Origin: an uncultured Collinsella sp.
GTDB taxonomy: Bacteria; Actinomycetota; Coriobacteriia; Coriobacteriales; Coriobacteriaceae
Assembly: GCA_900545665.1 (NCBI GenBank)
Contig: UQZU01000003.1
Span: 47,353 to 111,352 of the forward strand
Reading direction: 5' to 3'
Length of the DNA: 64,000 nt
Position 1 is the first letter of the stretch, and every line of letters starts with the position of its first letter. The position numbers and the translations under genes are program-made. Under the pieces are notes generated by a model that saw nothing but the letters and a program-made list of their open reading frames with translations, did no database searches and had not been told where the DNA came from. This document shows positions 33,197-42,809 of the stretch, one piece after another.

Positions 33197-34345
33197 GTGT
33201 CGGAAAATAGGGATTACTACGAGGTGCTTGGCGTCGACAGGGATGCCGACGCGCGGACGATTAAGCGCGCGTTTCTAAAGAAGGCCCGTACCGTACACCC
33301 GGACGTTTCGGACGACCCCGAGGCCGAGGCCAAGTTCAAGGAGCTCAACGAGGCCTATTCCGTTCTTTCCGATGAGCAGAAGCGTGCTAATTACGACCGT
33401 TACGGCACCGCCGACGGTCCTGGTGGTTCGGGCTACGTCGATATCAACGATATCTTTGGTGGCATGGGCATGGACGACTTGTTCTCGTCGTTCTTTGGCG
33501 GCGGTGCCGGCGGTGGCGCCCGCAGCCGTCGTGAGCGTCGTCGCGGACGCGACATGGCCATCTCGCTTTCGGTGACGCTCGAGGAGGCGGCGCTCGGCTG
33601 CAAAAAGACGATCAGCTATGACCGCCTTGCTCCTTGCGAGGACTGCAATGGAACCGGTAGGGCAGAGGGCGCACAGGAAAAGCAGTGCGGCCGCTGCCAC
33701 GGTACGGGCTACGTCACGACGGTTCAGCGTTCGTTCTTGGGCCAGGTTCAGTCTTCCTCGCCTTGTCCCGACTGCCATGGCGAGGGCACGGTTATCGACC
33801 ATCCCTGTGAGACCTGCGACGGTCAGGGCCGCACGCCTTCGCACGAGAAGATCGACATCGATATTCCCGCCGGCGTTTCGACCGGTCGCCAGCTGCGTGT
33901 GGGCGGCTTTGGCGAGGCCGGCCTTCGCGGCGAGCCCTCGGGCGACCTGATTGTCAACGTGCGTGTTGCCGACCATGAGCGCTTTAAGCGCAACGGTGAC
34001 GACCTGTACCTCGTGAGCGATATCTCGATTGCACAGGCTGCGCTCGGCTGCGAGATCGAGGTCGAGGGCATTATGCCCGACGAGGTCGTTAAGGTGACGG
34101 TTCCCGCCGGCGCCCAGTACGGCGACACCGTGAGCGTCAATAATTACGGCATGCCGCGCATTGGCGGTGGCGGTTCGCGTGGCCGCCTGATCGTGCAGCT
34201 GCGCGTGGTCGTTCCCACCAATCTTTCCAATAAGCAACGCGAACTGCTCCGTGCTTTTGCCGATGAGATGGGCGATGACGTCGCTTCTGGTAAGAAGTCG
34301 GTGACCGACCGTATCAAGAGTGCCCTCGACGATATCCTCGATTAA
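33197..34345 (+). CDS. dnaJ: Chaperone protein DnaJ
   Basis: Canonical type I J protein of 382 residues. It has a J domain with HPD, a G/F region (GGMGMDDLFSSFFGGG), four zinc repeats (CEDCNGTG, CGRCHGTG, CPDCHGEG, CETCDGQG) and two complete C-terminal substrate-binding domains with IPAGVSTGRQLRVGGFGEAG. GTG 33197 after GGAAGGAT gives the usual SENRDYYEVLGV start. No dnaK or grpE is nearby, so this may be a second system or the housekeeping dnaJ located apart, as in many Gram-positives (hrcA-less here). Confidence 0.95.
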   Translation: MSENRDYYEVLGVDRDADARTIKRAFLKKARTVHPDVSDDPEAEAKFKELNEAYSVLSDEQKRANYDRYGTADGPGGSGYVDINDIFGGMGMDDLFSSFFGGGAGGGARSRRERRRGRDMAISLSVTLEEAALGCKKTISYDRLAPCEDCNGTGRAEGAQEKQCGRCHGTGYVTTVQRSFLGQVQSSSPCPDCHGEGTVIDHPCETCDGQGRTPSHEKIDIDIPAGVSTGRQLRVGGFGEAGLRGEPSGDLIVNVRVADHERFKRNGDDLYLVSDISIAQAALGCEIEVEGIMPDEVVKVTVPAGAQYGDTVSVNNYGMPRIGGGGSRGRLIVQLRVVVPTNLSNKQRELLRAFADEMGDDVASGKKSVTDRIKSALDDILD

Positions 34346-34354
34346 GGAGCCCGC

Positions 34355-35647
34355 GTGCTCGCACCCCATATTTCCGTCGTCAACCTCGGCTGCCGCGTCA
34401 ACCGGGTTGAGTCTGACCGTATCACTGCCGATCTTATGCGTCTGGGCTTTGCTATTGTGGATCCCCAGGATGCCGATCTGATCGTCATTAACACCTGTGC
34501 CGTTACGGGCGAGGCCGAGGCCAAGACCCGTAAGGCCGTCCGTCATGCGCTGGCTTATCCAAACGAGCCCTATGTGGTCGTGACCGGATGCGTGGTCAAT
34601 CTGCACCCCGAGGAGCTGCTGGAGCTTTCGGACCGCGTGATCGCCGAGCCGTCCAAGATTGATGTTGCCGAACGCGTCTGCGAGGTGCTGGGCGTTGAGT
34701 CCGATAGCGTTCCCGCCTGCAGCGATGGCGAGGTGGTCGATGCGCTCGGTCGCTCTCGCCTGGGCGTGAAGATTCAGGACGGCTGCAACCATCGCTGCAC
34801 CTATTGCATTGTGTGGAAGGCACGCGGCCCCGAGCGCTCCGTGCCCGTTGAGTCCGTGCTCGAGCAAGTTCGCGAGGCCCAGGAGGCCGGCGTGCCCGAG
34901 GTGGTGCTGACCGGTGTGAACCTGGGCGCCTACGATGGCAAGAGCGCGACCGACGAGCATGTCGAAATCGATGAGCTGCTCGAGGCCATCATGGAGCGCA
35001 CGTCTATCCCGCATGTGCGCATTTCCTCGGTTGAGCCCATGGATATCTCTGAGCGCCTGCTTAAGGTTATGGCGCGCTTTCCGCAGCGTATCGCCCCTTT
35101 TTTGCACCTGCCCGTGCAGTCCGGCTGCACGGCGACCCTGCATCGCATGGGCCGTCCCTATAGTGCGGAGGCCTTTGAGGACACGGTGCGTATGATTCGC
35201 GCCAATCTGCCGCAGGCGTCACTTTCTTGCGACGTTATTGTCGGCTTCCCTGGCGAGACGGACGAGGAGTTCGAGGAGTCGCTGGCGCTGTGCCGCCGTG
35301 TGGGTTTCTCGCGTATGCACGTGTTCCGCTACAGCAAGCGTCCCGGTACCCTTGCTGCCGACATGCCCGACCAGGTTCCGCCCGAGGTTATGGCCGAGCG
35401 CAGCCGCCGTATGCGGGCCGCTGCACAGGAGCTCGCTATTGCCGACGCTCGCCGTCGCGTGGGCACGGTCGAGCGTGCCGTGCTCGAGTATGGCGACAAC
35501 CTGACGCTCGGCTCGTTCCATCATGCCCGTCTTGACGATACCTGTGGACTTACAGCCCCGTGCCTGCTCGATGTTGCTATCATCGGAGTCGATGATTCCG
35601 GCTTGGTCCATGCACGCAGGGAGGTTCATGGAAGCCTCGAAGATTAG
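34355..35647 (+). CDS. mtaB: tRNA t6A37 methylthiotransferase
   Basis: Radical SAM enzyme converting t6A37 to ms2t6A in tRNA. The N-terminal UPF0004 domain has NLGCRVNRVESD, NTCAVTGEAE and a further cysteine in VTGCVVN. The SAM cluster is CNHRCTYC. A short C-terminal TRAM-like domain ends the 430-residue protein. The GCRVN rather than GCQMN N-terminus and VTGEAE place it with MtaB, apart from MiaB (57302) and RimO (49325), also in this window. GTG 34355 has AAGGAG 5 bp upstream. It overlaps phoH by 20 bp. Confidence 0.92.
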   Translation: MLAPHISVVNLGCRVNRVESDRITADLMRLGFAIVDPQDADLIVINTCAVTGEAEAKTRKAVRHALAYPNEPYVVVTGCVVNLHPEELLELSDRVIAEPSKIDVAERVCEVLGVESDSVPACSDGEVVDALGRSRLGVKIQDGCNHRCTYCIVWKARGPERSVPVESVLEQVREAQEAGVPEVVLTGVNLGAYDGKSATDEHVEIDELLEAIMERTSIPHVRISSVEPMDISERLLKVMARFPQRIAPFLHLPVQSGCTATLHRMGRPYSAEAFEDTVRMIRANLPQASLSCDVIVGFPGETDEEFEESLALCRRVGFSRMHVFRYSKRPGTLAADMPDQVPPEVMAERSRRMRAAAQELAIADARRRVGTVERAVLEYGDNLTLGSFHHARLDDTCGLTAPCLLDVAIIGVDDSGLVHARREVHGSLED

Positions 35648-36614
35648 ACTTACCGTTCCCGAGGGGATTGATCCCTCGCGCGTTTTGGGCGCCGGCGACG
35701 GCGTCCTTCGTGCGCTCGAGAGTTTGGTTCGCGCTCATGTGGTCGCCCGTGGCGATAGCATCTCCGTGAGCGGCGACCCGGACGAGGTCGAACTCGTGGC
35801 GCGCTTTTTCGAGCACGCTTTTCGCGAGGCGGCCGCCGGGCGCACGTTGTCTGCCGACGATGTCTCTCGCTGCCTGGCCGTCTTGCGCGACGGTGAGCAC
35901 GAGGCTACGTCGCTTCGCGATGACGTGCTACTTTCGTATCGCGGCCGCGTCATTCGCCCCAAGACGCTCGGCCAAAAGCGCTATGTGGATGCCATCCGCA
36001 CGCATACCATCACGTTTGGCCTGGGTCCTGCCGGCACCGGTAAGACCTATCTGGCCATGGCGCTCGCCGTTGCCGCGCTCAAGCGTCACGAGGTGGGCCG
36101 TCTGATCTTGACGCGTCCGGTTGTCGAGGCGGGGGAGAATCTGGGCTTTTTGCCCGGCACCCTCGAGGAAAAGATCGATCCCTACATGCGTCCGCTTTAC
36201 GACGCCCTTTTTGACATGATGGATCGCGAGCGCACCGATGAGCTTATGGAGCGCGGCGTGATCGAGATCGCTCCGCTTGCCTACATGCGCGGCCGCACGC
36301 TGAGTGATGCCTTCGTGGTGCTCGACGAGGCACAAAATACCACGCCCGAGCAGATGAAGATGTTCCTGACGCGCCTGGGCTTCAACTCCAAGTTCGTGAT
36401 TACCGGCGACCTGAGCCAGCGTGACCTGGTGGGTCGTCGTGGTGGCTTGGCGGATGTCGAGAAGATTTTGGGCCGTGTCGATGATGTCGCATTTTCGCAC
36501 CTCGAGCGTGCCGACGTGGTGCGCCATGCCTTGGTGGGACGTATCGTCGAGGCATACGATACTTATGATGATGTGCGCGAGAAGCGCGTACGTGACCGAA
36601 AGGAGTCCCGTTGA
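35628..36614 (+). CDS. phoH: PhoH-like ATPase
   Basis: Cytoplasmic P-loop ATPase of the PhoH/YbeZ family, thought to work with YbeY in RNA metabolism. The 328-residue protein has GPAGTGKTYLAMALAV (about residue 130), the Walker B FVVLDEAQNTTPEQ and FVITGDLSQ. ATG 35628 follows GGGAGG and lies inside the end of mtaB. The stop TGA overlaps the TTG start of ybeY, matching the conserved phoH-ybeY-dgkA-era cluster. Confidence 0.95.
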   Translation: MEASKIRLTVPEGIDPSRVLGAGDGVLRALESLVRAHVVARGDSISVSGDPDEVELVARFFEHAFREAAAGRTLSADDVSRCLAVLRDGEHEATSLRDDVLLSYRGRVIRPKTLGQKRYVDAIRTHTITFGLGPAGTGKTYLAMALAVAALKRHEVGRLILTRPVVEAGENLGFLPGTLEEKIDPYMRPLYDALFDMMDRERTDELMERGVIEIAPLAYMRGRTLSDAFVVLDEAQNTTPEQMKMFLTRLGFNSKFVITGDLSQRDLVGRRGGLADVEKILGRVDDVAFSHLERADVVRHALVGRIVEAYDTYDDVREKRVRDRKESR

Positions 36615-37120
36615 GTGTATTGATCAGCAACGATGCCGAGCTCGATACGCTGCTCGACGCGCAGGAGGTGGAGCACATCTGCGAGGTTGTGCTTGCCGCC
36701 GAGGGCGTTGAGCGTGAAGTCGAGATTTCCCTTTCGTATGTCGACGAGGACGAGATGCACGAGCTCAACCACGAGTGGCGCGGTATCGACCGCACCACCG
36801 ATGTGCTCTCGTTTGAATGCGACTCGGCCTTTGACGAGGATATTCCCGCCGACGAGACGCTCGAGCTTGGCGATATCATCTTGGCCCCGCAGGTTATTGC
36901 CCGTCAGGCCCCCGGTTTTGGCAATAGCCCCGCTGACGAGTGTCGTCTGATGCTCGTACACGGCATGCTGCACCTGCTGGGCTATGACCATATCGAGGAC
37001 GACGAGGCCGAGGTCATGGAGGCCCGCGAGGACGCCATCCTGCGCGATCTGGCGCTCGAGCGCGGCGAGGACCCCAAGCTAGTCCACGTCGGCCCCATCA
37101 CCAACCACGCCCACGACTAG
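36611..37120 (+). CDS. ybeY: Endoribonuclease YbeY
   Basis: Zinc-dependent single-strand endoribonuclease in 16S rRNA 3'-end maturation and 70S quality control. The 169-residue protein has the zinc motif HGMLHLLGYDH and the conserved RGIDRTTDVLSF. It starts with TTG 36611 within the phoH stop; AGGAG at 36601-36605 supports it. The N-terminus (SVLISNDAELDTLLDAQEVE) is typical of Gram-positive forms. Confidence 0.95.
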   Translation: MSVLISNDAELDTLLDAQEVEHICEVVLAAEGVEREVEISLSYVDEDEMHELNHEWRGIDRTTDVLSFECDSAFDEDIPADETLELGDIILAPQVIARQAPGFGNSPADECRLMLVHGMLHLLGYDHIEDDEAEVMEAREDAILRDLALERGEDPKLVHVGPITNHAHD

Positions 37121-37129
37121 GAGCCGTCT

Positions 37130-37507
37130 ATGATTCCCGGATCGAACAAGGACCATCCGTCCTTCTTAAAGTCGTTTTCCTACGCCATGGAGGGCTTCGT
37201 CACTGCCGTCAAGACCGAGCGCAACATTAAGGTCATGCTCGTGGCGGGCGTGTGCACCGTCATTGCTGGCTGTATCGTGGGCCTCGACATTGCCGAGTGG
37301 GCCACGATTATCATCTGTTGCGGCCTGGTGATTCACGGCGAGCTGTGCAACACCGCTATGGAGGCTATCGTCGACCTGGCGACCCAGGAGCTCCATCCGC
37401 TGGCCAAGCGTGCGAAGGACATCGCCGCCGCCTCTGTATACATTCTTTCCATCACCGCCGCGATTGTGGGCGTGCTGGTATTTGCCCACGCGCTCGGCTT
37501 TATTTAG
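37130..37507 (+). CDS. dgkA: Diacylglycerol/undecaprenol kinase
   Basis: A 125-residue three-helix membrane kinase. The signature GELCNTAMEAIVDLATQ followed by AKRAKDIAAASV carries the catalytic Glu/Asn/Asp set. In Gram-positive bacteria this family mainly phosphorylates undecaprenol, linking it to UppS in the first operon. It stands between ybeY and era as in many Firmicutes and Coriobacteria. Confidence 0.92.
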   Translation: MIPGSNKDHPSFLKSFSYAMEGFVTAVKTERNIKVMLVAGVCTVIAGCIVGLDIAEWATIIICCGLVIHGELCNTAMEAIVDLATQELHPLAKRAKDIAAASVYILSITAAIVGVLVFAHALGFI

Positions 37508-37519
37508 AAAGGGATTCTC

Positions 37520-38590
37520 ATGTCCGACAATATGCAGTCTGCCGATGAAGTTTTGGATGACGAGGTCTTGGACGAGGCTGAAGGTGCCGATTCGTTTGAC
37601 GAGGCCGAGGAGTTCGACCCGTTTGAGGGCATGAGCGATGAGGAGCTCGACGCCCTGTGCGACGAGGACGACAACCTCGCGGGCTTTGGTGACGTTGAGC
37701 CTGGTTTCCGCAGCGGCTTCGTGGCCCTGGTCGGTCGTCCCAACGCCGGTAAGTCCACGCTGCTCAACGCCTGCTATGGCAAAAAGGTCGCCATCACCTC
37801 GCCGGTGGCCCAGACGACCCGCCGCCGCATGCGCGCCGTCGTCAACCGTCCCGGCTACCAGCTGGTCTTTGTCGATACCCCGGGCATTCATAAGCCCAAG
37901 GACGGTCTGGGATCCGAGCTCAACAAGAGCGCGTTGTTCGAGCTGAACGATGTCGATGTCGTCGCGTTTTTGATTGATGCCACCAAACCGATCGGCAGGG
38001 GAGACGCCTGGGTTGCCGAGCGCGTCAAGAACGCTCGTTCCAAGAAGGTTCTGGTGCTCACTAAGGCCGATGAGGCCGACCCCGCACAGGTCATGGAGCA
38101 GCTTAAGGCAGCGCATGAGCTCATGGAATATGACGACGAGATCGTGACGTCGTCGGTCAAGAACTTCAACGTCGATGCCTTTATCAAGACCGTTGCGCAC
38201 TTTTTGCCCGAGGGTCCGCGTTGGTTCCCCGAGGACATGGGTACCGACGCTTCCGACGAGACGCTCGTTGCCGAGTTTGTGCGGGAGAAGGTTCTGCGCC
38301 GCACCCGTGACGAGATCCCGCACTCCGTTGGTGTGATCTGCGATGCGCTCGAGCAGACCAAGAAGGTACTGCGTGTGCACGCCACCATTTACGTCGAGCG
38401 CGAGGGCCAAAAGGGCATCATCATCGGTAAGGGCGGCGAGATGATCAAGCATATCGGTATCGACGCCCGTCGCGATCTTGAGCGTATCTTTGGCACGCAG
38501 GTCTTTTTGGAGCTGGACGTGAAGGTCAAGGCCGGCTGGCGTGACGACGAGGCCCAGATTCGCCGCTTTGGCTACAACGCCGAGGACTAA
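37520..38590 (+). CDS. era: GTPase Era with an acidic N-terminal extension
   Basis: GTPase binding the 16S rRNA 3' end in 30S assembly. G1 is GRPNAGKST (about residues 73-81), then VAQTTRRRM, DTPGIHKPK and the TKAD specificity motif, with the C-terminal KH domain GIIIGKGGEMIKHIG. The 356 residues exceed the usual 300 because of about 60 acidic residues at the N-terminus (for example DDEVLDEAEGADSFDEAEE). ATG 37520 has AAAGGGATT before it, so the extension is likely translated. Confidence 0.95.
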   Translation: MSDNMQSADEVLDDEVLDEAEGADSFDEAEEFDPFEGMSDEELDALCDEDDNLAGFGDVEPGFRSGFVALVGRPNAGKSTLLNACYGKKVAITSPVAQTTRRRMRAVVNRPGYQLVFVDTPGIHKPKDGLGSELNKSALFELNDVDVVAFLIDATKPIGRGDAWVAERVKNARSKKVLVLTKADEADPAQVMEQLKAAHELMEYDDEIVTSSVKNFNVDAFIKTVAHFLPEGPRWFPEDMGTDASDETLVAEFVREKVLRRTRDEIPHSVGVICDALEQTKKVLRVHATIYVEREGQKGIIIGKGGEMIKHIGIDARRDLERIFGTQVFLELDVKVKAGWRDDEAQIRRFGYNAED

Positions 38591-38605
38591 GGACGCGCGG
38601 CGCGC

Positions 38606-39355
38606 ATGGCAGGCTCCCGGACATATCGCACGAAGGTGCTCGTCCTCGATAAGACGAAGCTCAAAGAGACGGACCTGATCCTGACGATGCTTGACGAGCG
38701 GGGTCGGCAGGTTCGTGCTGTGGCAAAGGGCGCCCGCAAACCCGGTGGGCGCCTGGCTGCGCGCTGCGAGCTGTTCTGTACCGTCGATATGCTGCTTGCG
38801 CATGGACGGTCGCTCGACGTGGTTTCCCAGGCCGAGCTTATGGAGGCTCCGCTCGGCGTTGCGCCCGATTACGAGACGACCTGCGCCGCAAGTGCGATCG
38901 CCGAGGTCGCGCGCGTGTGCTCGTTCGAGGACGCCGAGGACCCGTTTACCTTTGCTATAACGCAGCGAGCGCTTGCCCTGGTGGGCAGTGGGCTCGACAC
39001 GGCACACATGGATCTACTTGTGGCGGCATATGTCTTTAAGCTGCTGTCGCACGTTGGCTATCGACCCGATTTTTCGGCCTGCGTGCTGTGCGGAGACCCC
39101 ATGTTGTCGTATTTTTCGCCCCAGGCGGGCGGTCTCATGTGCGGGTCGTGCGCTTCGAGCGTTCCGGGTGCCGAGCTGGTGTCGACCGGTGAGGTCGCGT
39201 GGCTGCGCGCCCTCATGTCCATGACCTTCGATGCGCTCATGGCCGAGCGAATCGACCCTCATACGGCTGCGTTCTTGCTCGGGCTTTCGCATGTGTGGGC
39301 TGCGACGCATGCCGACCAGCGCCTCCGTGCGATGGAATTCATGTTGGGTCGGTGA
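38606..39355 (+). CDS. recO: DNA repair protein RecO
   Basis: Loads RecA on SSB-coated DNA with RecR. The 249-residue protein has an N-terminal OB fold (YRTKVLVLDKTKLKETDLIL) and a C-terminal helical domain with a four-cysteine zinc site, CVLCGDP and CGSCASS. It starts 15 bp after era, the usual era-recO order. Terminal gene of this operon. Confidence 0.94.
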   Translation: MAGSRTYRTKVLVLDKTKLKETDLILTMLDERGRQVRAVAKGARKPGGRLAARCELFCTVDMLLAHGRSLDVVSQAELMEAPLGVAPDYETTCAASAIAEVARVCSFEDAEDPFTFAITQRALALVGSGLDTAHMDLLVAAYVFKLLSHVGYRPDFSACVLCGDPMLSYFSPQAGGLMCGSCASSVPGAELVSTGEVAWLRALMSMTFDALMAERIDPHTAAFLLGLSHVWAATHADQRLRAMEFMLGR

Positions 39356-39379
39356 TGATGCGCAGGCACGGGCTACTTG

Positions 39380-39493
39380 TGGTATCATACCGACCTGTTG
39401 GTACCTCGACCTTGGTTGCTCGCTCCACCGGCGGCTTCCCAGTCCGAGGCGAATCGAGTCGCCCGAGGGCGACGTAAAACGAAAGGTGAAACA
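39380..39493 (+). promoter_or_regulatory. rpsO promoter and 5' leader
   Basis: An extended -10, TGG-TATCAT (39380-39388), is followed by a leader of about 100 nt with GC-rich self-complementary stretches (for example GTCGCCCGAGGGCGAC near 39460). S15 controls its own translation through leader structure in several bacteria; no known S15 motif could be confirmed by eye. Confidence 0.4.
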
Positions 39494-39772
39494 ATGACTG
39501 TTTCCAAAGAGCGCAAGGCGGAGCTGACTGCCCAGTTCGGTAACACCCCGGTCGACACCGGCAACCCCAAGGTTCAGGTCGCCATCCTGACTGAGCGCAT
39601 CAAGGAGCTGACCGAGCACATGAAGTCCCACCAGAAGGACTTCCACACCCGTCGTGGCCTGCTCATGCTCGTCGGCCGTCGTCGTCGTCTTCTCTCCTAC
39701 ATCAAGAAGAGCGACATCGTCGAGTACCGTGAGCTCATCAAGGCTCTGGGCATCCGCGACAACATCCAGTAA
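39494..39772 (+). CDS. rpsO: 30S ribosomal protein S15
   Basis: A 92-residue primary 16S rRNA-binding protein. Diagnostic segments are DTGNPKVQVAILTERI, HMKSHQKDFHTRRGLL and GRRRRLLSYIKKSD. ATG 39494 follows GAAAGGTGA; the upstream in-frame extension is leader sequence. It precedes pnp, as in E. coli and many bacteria, with a terminator in the gap. Confidence 0.96.
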   Translation: MTVSKERKAELTAQFGNTPVDTGNPKVQVAILTERIKELTEHMKSHQKDFHTRRGLLMLVGRRRRLLSYIKKSDIVEYRELIKALGIRDNIQ

Positions 39773-39788
39773 GGATTTGTACATGCTA

Positions 39789-39819
39789 AGAGCGTCCTGC
39801 GCAGCGGGGCGCTCTTTTT
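39789..39819 (+). terminator. Terminator between rpsO and pnp
   Basis: AGAGCGTCC pairs with GGGCGCTCT (one G-U) and is followed by TTTTTG. It could reduce read-through into pnp. Confidence 0.85.
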
Positions 39820-39922
39820 GTGTAAGGGCGTGAACAATCACGCTCTGAAGCGTGGCGAGGGCAGGGGGCTCGCGTCACATGAGAAGCCCGCAGGCAAGGG
39901 GTCTGCGGGGTAAAGGAGAACA

Positions 39923-42169
<2,247 letters not shown>

Positions 42170-42194
42170 TAGCTACACATAAGCAGCTCAACAA

Positions 42195-42223
42195 GGGCGA
42201 CCCCGGACAGGGGTCGCCCTTTT
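42195..42223 (+). terminator. Rho-independent terminator after pnp
   Basis: Perfect 10-bp stem GGGCGACCCC (42195-42204) with GGGGTCGCCC (42210-42219) and TTTT. Its last bases (CCCTTTTGC, 42217-42225) are also the outer end of the inverted-repeat arm of the next element. Confidence 0.95.
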
Positions 42224-42363
42224 GCTTGCGCCCGGGAGGGCCGCATATGAAGTTTCCTGCTCTACAGTCCTGCGCAAGACGGAAAGCACATTAAGTGCTT
42301 TCCTTTGCGTGCGGAACTCGCGATAAACTTCATATGCGGCCCTCCCGGGCGCAAGCAAAAGGG
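42217..42363 (+). repeat. Large structured inverted-repeat element, copy A
   Basis: Two perfectly complementary 39-bp arms (42217-42255 and 42325-42363) enclose a 69-nt head (42256-42324). The head has a central 9-bp hairpin GGAAAGCAC-ATTAA-GTGCTTTCC (42281-42303), flanked by short potential 3-bp hairpins CTG-CTCTA-CAG and GCG-GAACT-CGC. The inner 9 bp of the arms (ATGAAGTTT/AAACTTCAT) and the head recur, inverted, in copy B; the outer 30 bp of the arms do not. It contains no reading frame of note. Confidence 0.85.
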
Positions 42364-42485
42364 CTGGTTAGTGCCGCTCGCTATTGAGTTAGACAATCTA
42401 TTCAGTAGTCAGATTACAGATCTGTAGATAGCCGTAGCAGCATCTTCCCAGATAAAACCGACCAAAATAAACCTGTCTCTTTTTG
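42364..42485. other. Spacer between elements A and B
   Basis: No gene is recognised in this part of the 640-bp gap. It holds a perfect 12-bp palindrome TACAGATCTGTA (42415-42426), an operator-like site, and the 5' arm of a hairpin, AAACCGaCCAAAA (42455-42467), that pairs with TTTTGGcCGGTTT (42481-42493). The 3' arm of that hairpin runs into the left arm of element B. Confidence 0.5.
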
Positions 42486-42624
42486 GCCGGTTTCCCGTGG
42501 GGCGGGCACTGATGAAGTTTATCGCGAGTTCCGCACGAACAGGAGGCCACTTAATGTGGCCTCCGTCGTGAGCAGGACTGTAGAGCAGGAAACTTCATCA
42601 GTGCCCGCCCCACGGGAAACCGGC
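42486..42624 (-). repeat. Large structured inverted-repeat element, copy B (inverse orientation)
   Basis: Two perfectly complementary 35-bp arms (42486-42520 and 42590-42624) enclose a 69-nt head (42521-42589). Its reverse complement matches the copy A head at 59 of 69 positions. In the central hairpin (42542-42564) three adjacent base pairs differ from copy A on both sides and still pair (GGAGGCCAC with GTGGCCTCC). The outer 26 bp of the arms are unrelated in sequence to those of A. Confidence 0.85.
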
Positions 42625-42809
42625 GGGATAGACCAGTTCAGATGGGGCTTTGATGCATGGGTGGTCTGTTGTTGTGCAAATGGGTATCATACTGTGGTTA
42701 TTGCATCGACTCTGTGATGCATGTTTGTACGTTCCCGGCGGTCGGTTTGCCAGAAGCGCCCCGTCGGTTGTTCCAGACCCGTTTCGAAGAAAGGAAACTA
42801 CACGAACCT
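42625..42809 (+). promoter_or_regulatory. rnj upstream region
   Basis: TATCAT at 42685-42690 is a possible -10 without a clear -35. An in-frame extension of rnj reaches 42657 but shows no protein-like conservation. GAAAGGAAAC (42788-42797) is the only ribosome-binding site seen. Confidence 0.35.

Noticed and set aside
42217..42624. Elements A and B as an invertible promoter (phase-variation switch)
   Set aside because: The inverted arms enclose only a conserved structured head without promoter elements, and no site-specific recombinase is nearby.
42657..42809. Longer N-terminus for RNase J starting at 42657
   Set aside because: The 51 extra residues match nothing in the family, and the SD at 42788-42797 lies between that start and ATG 42810.
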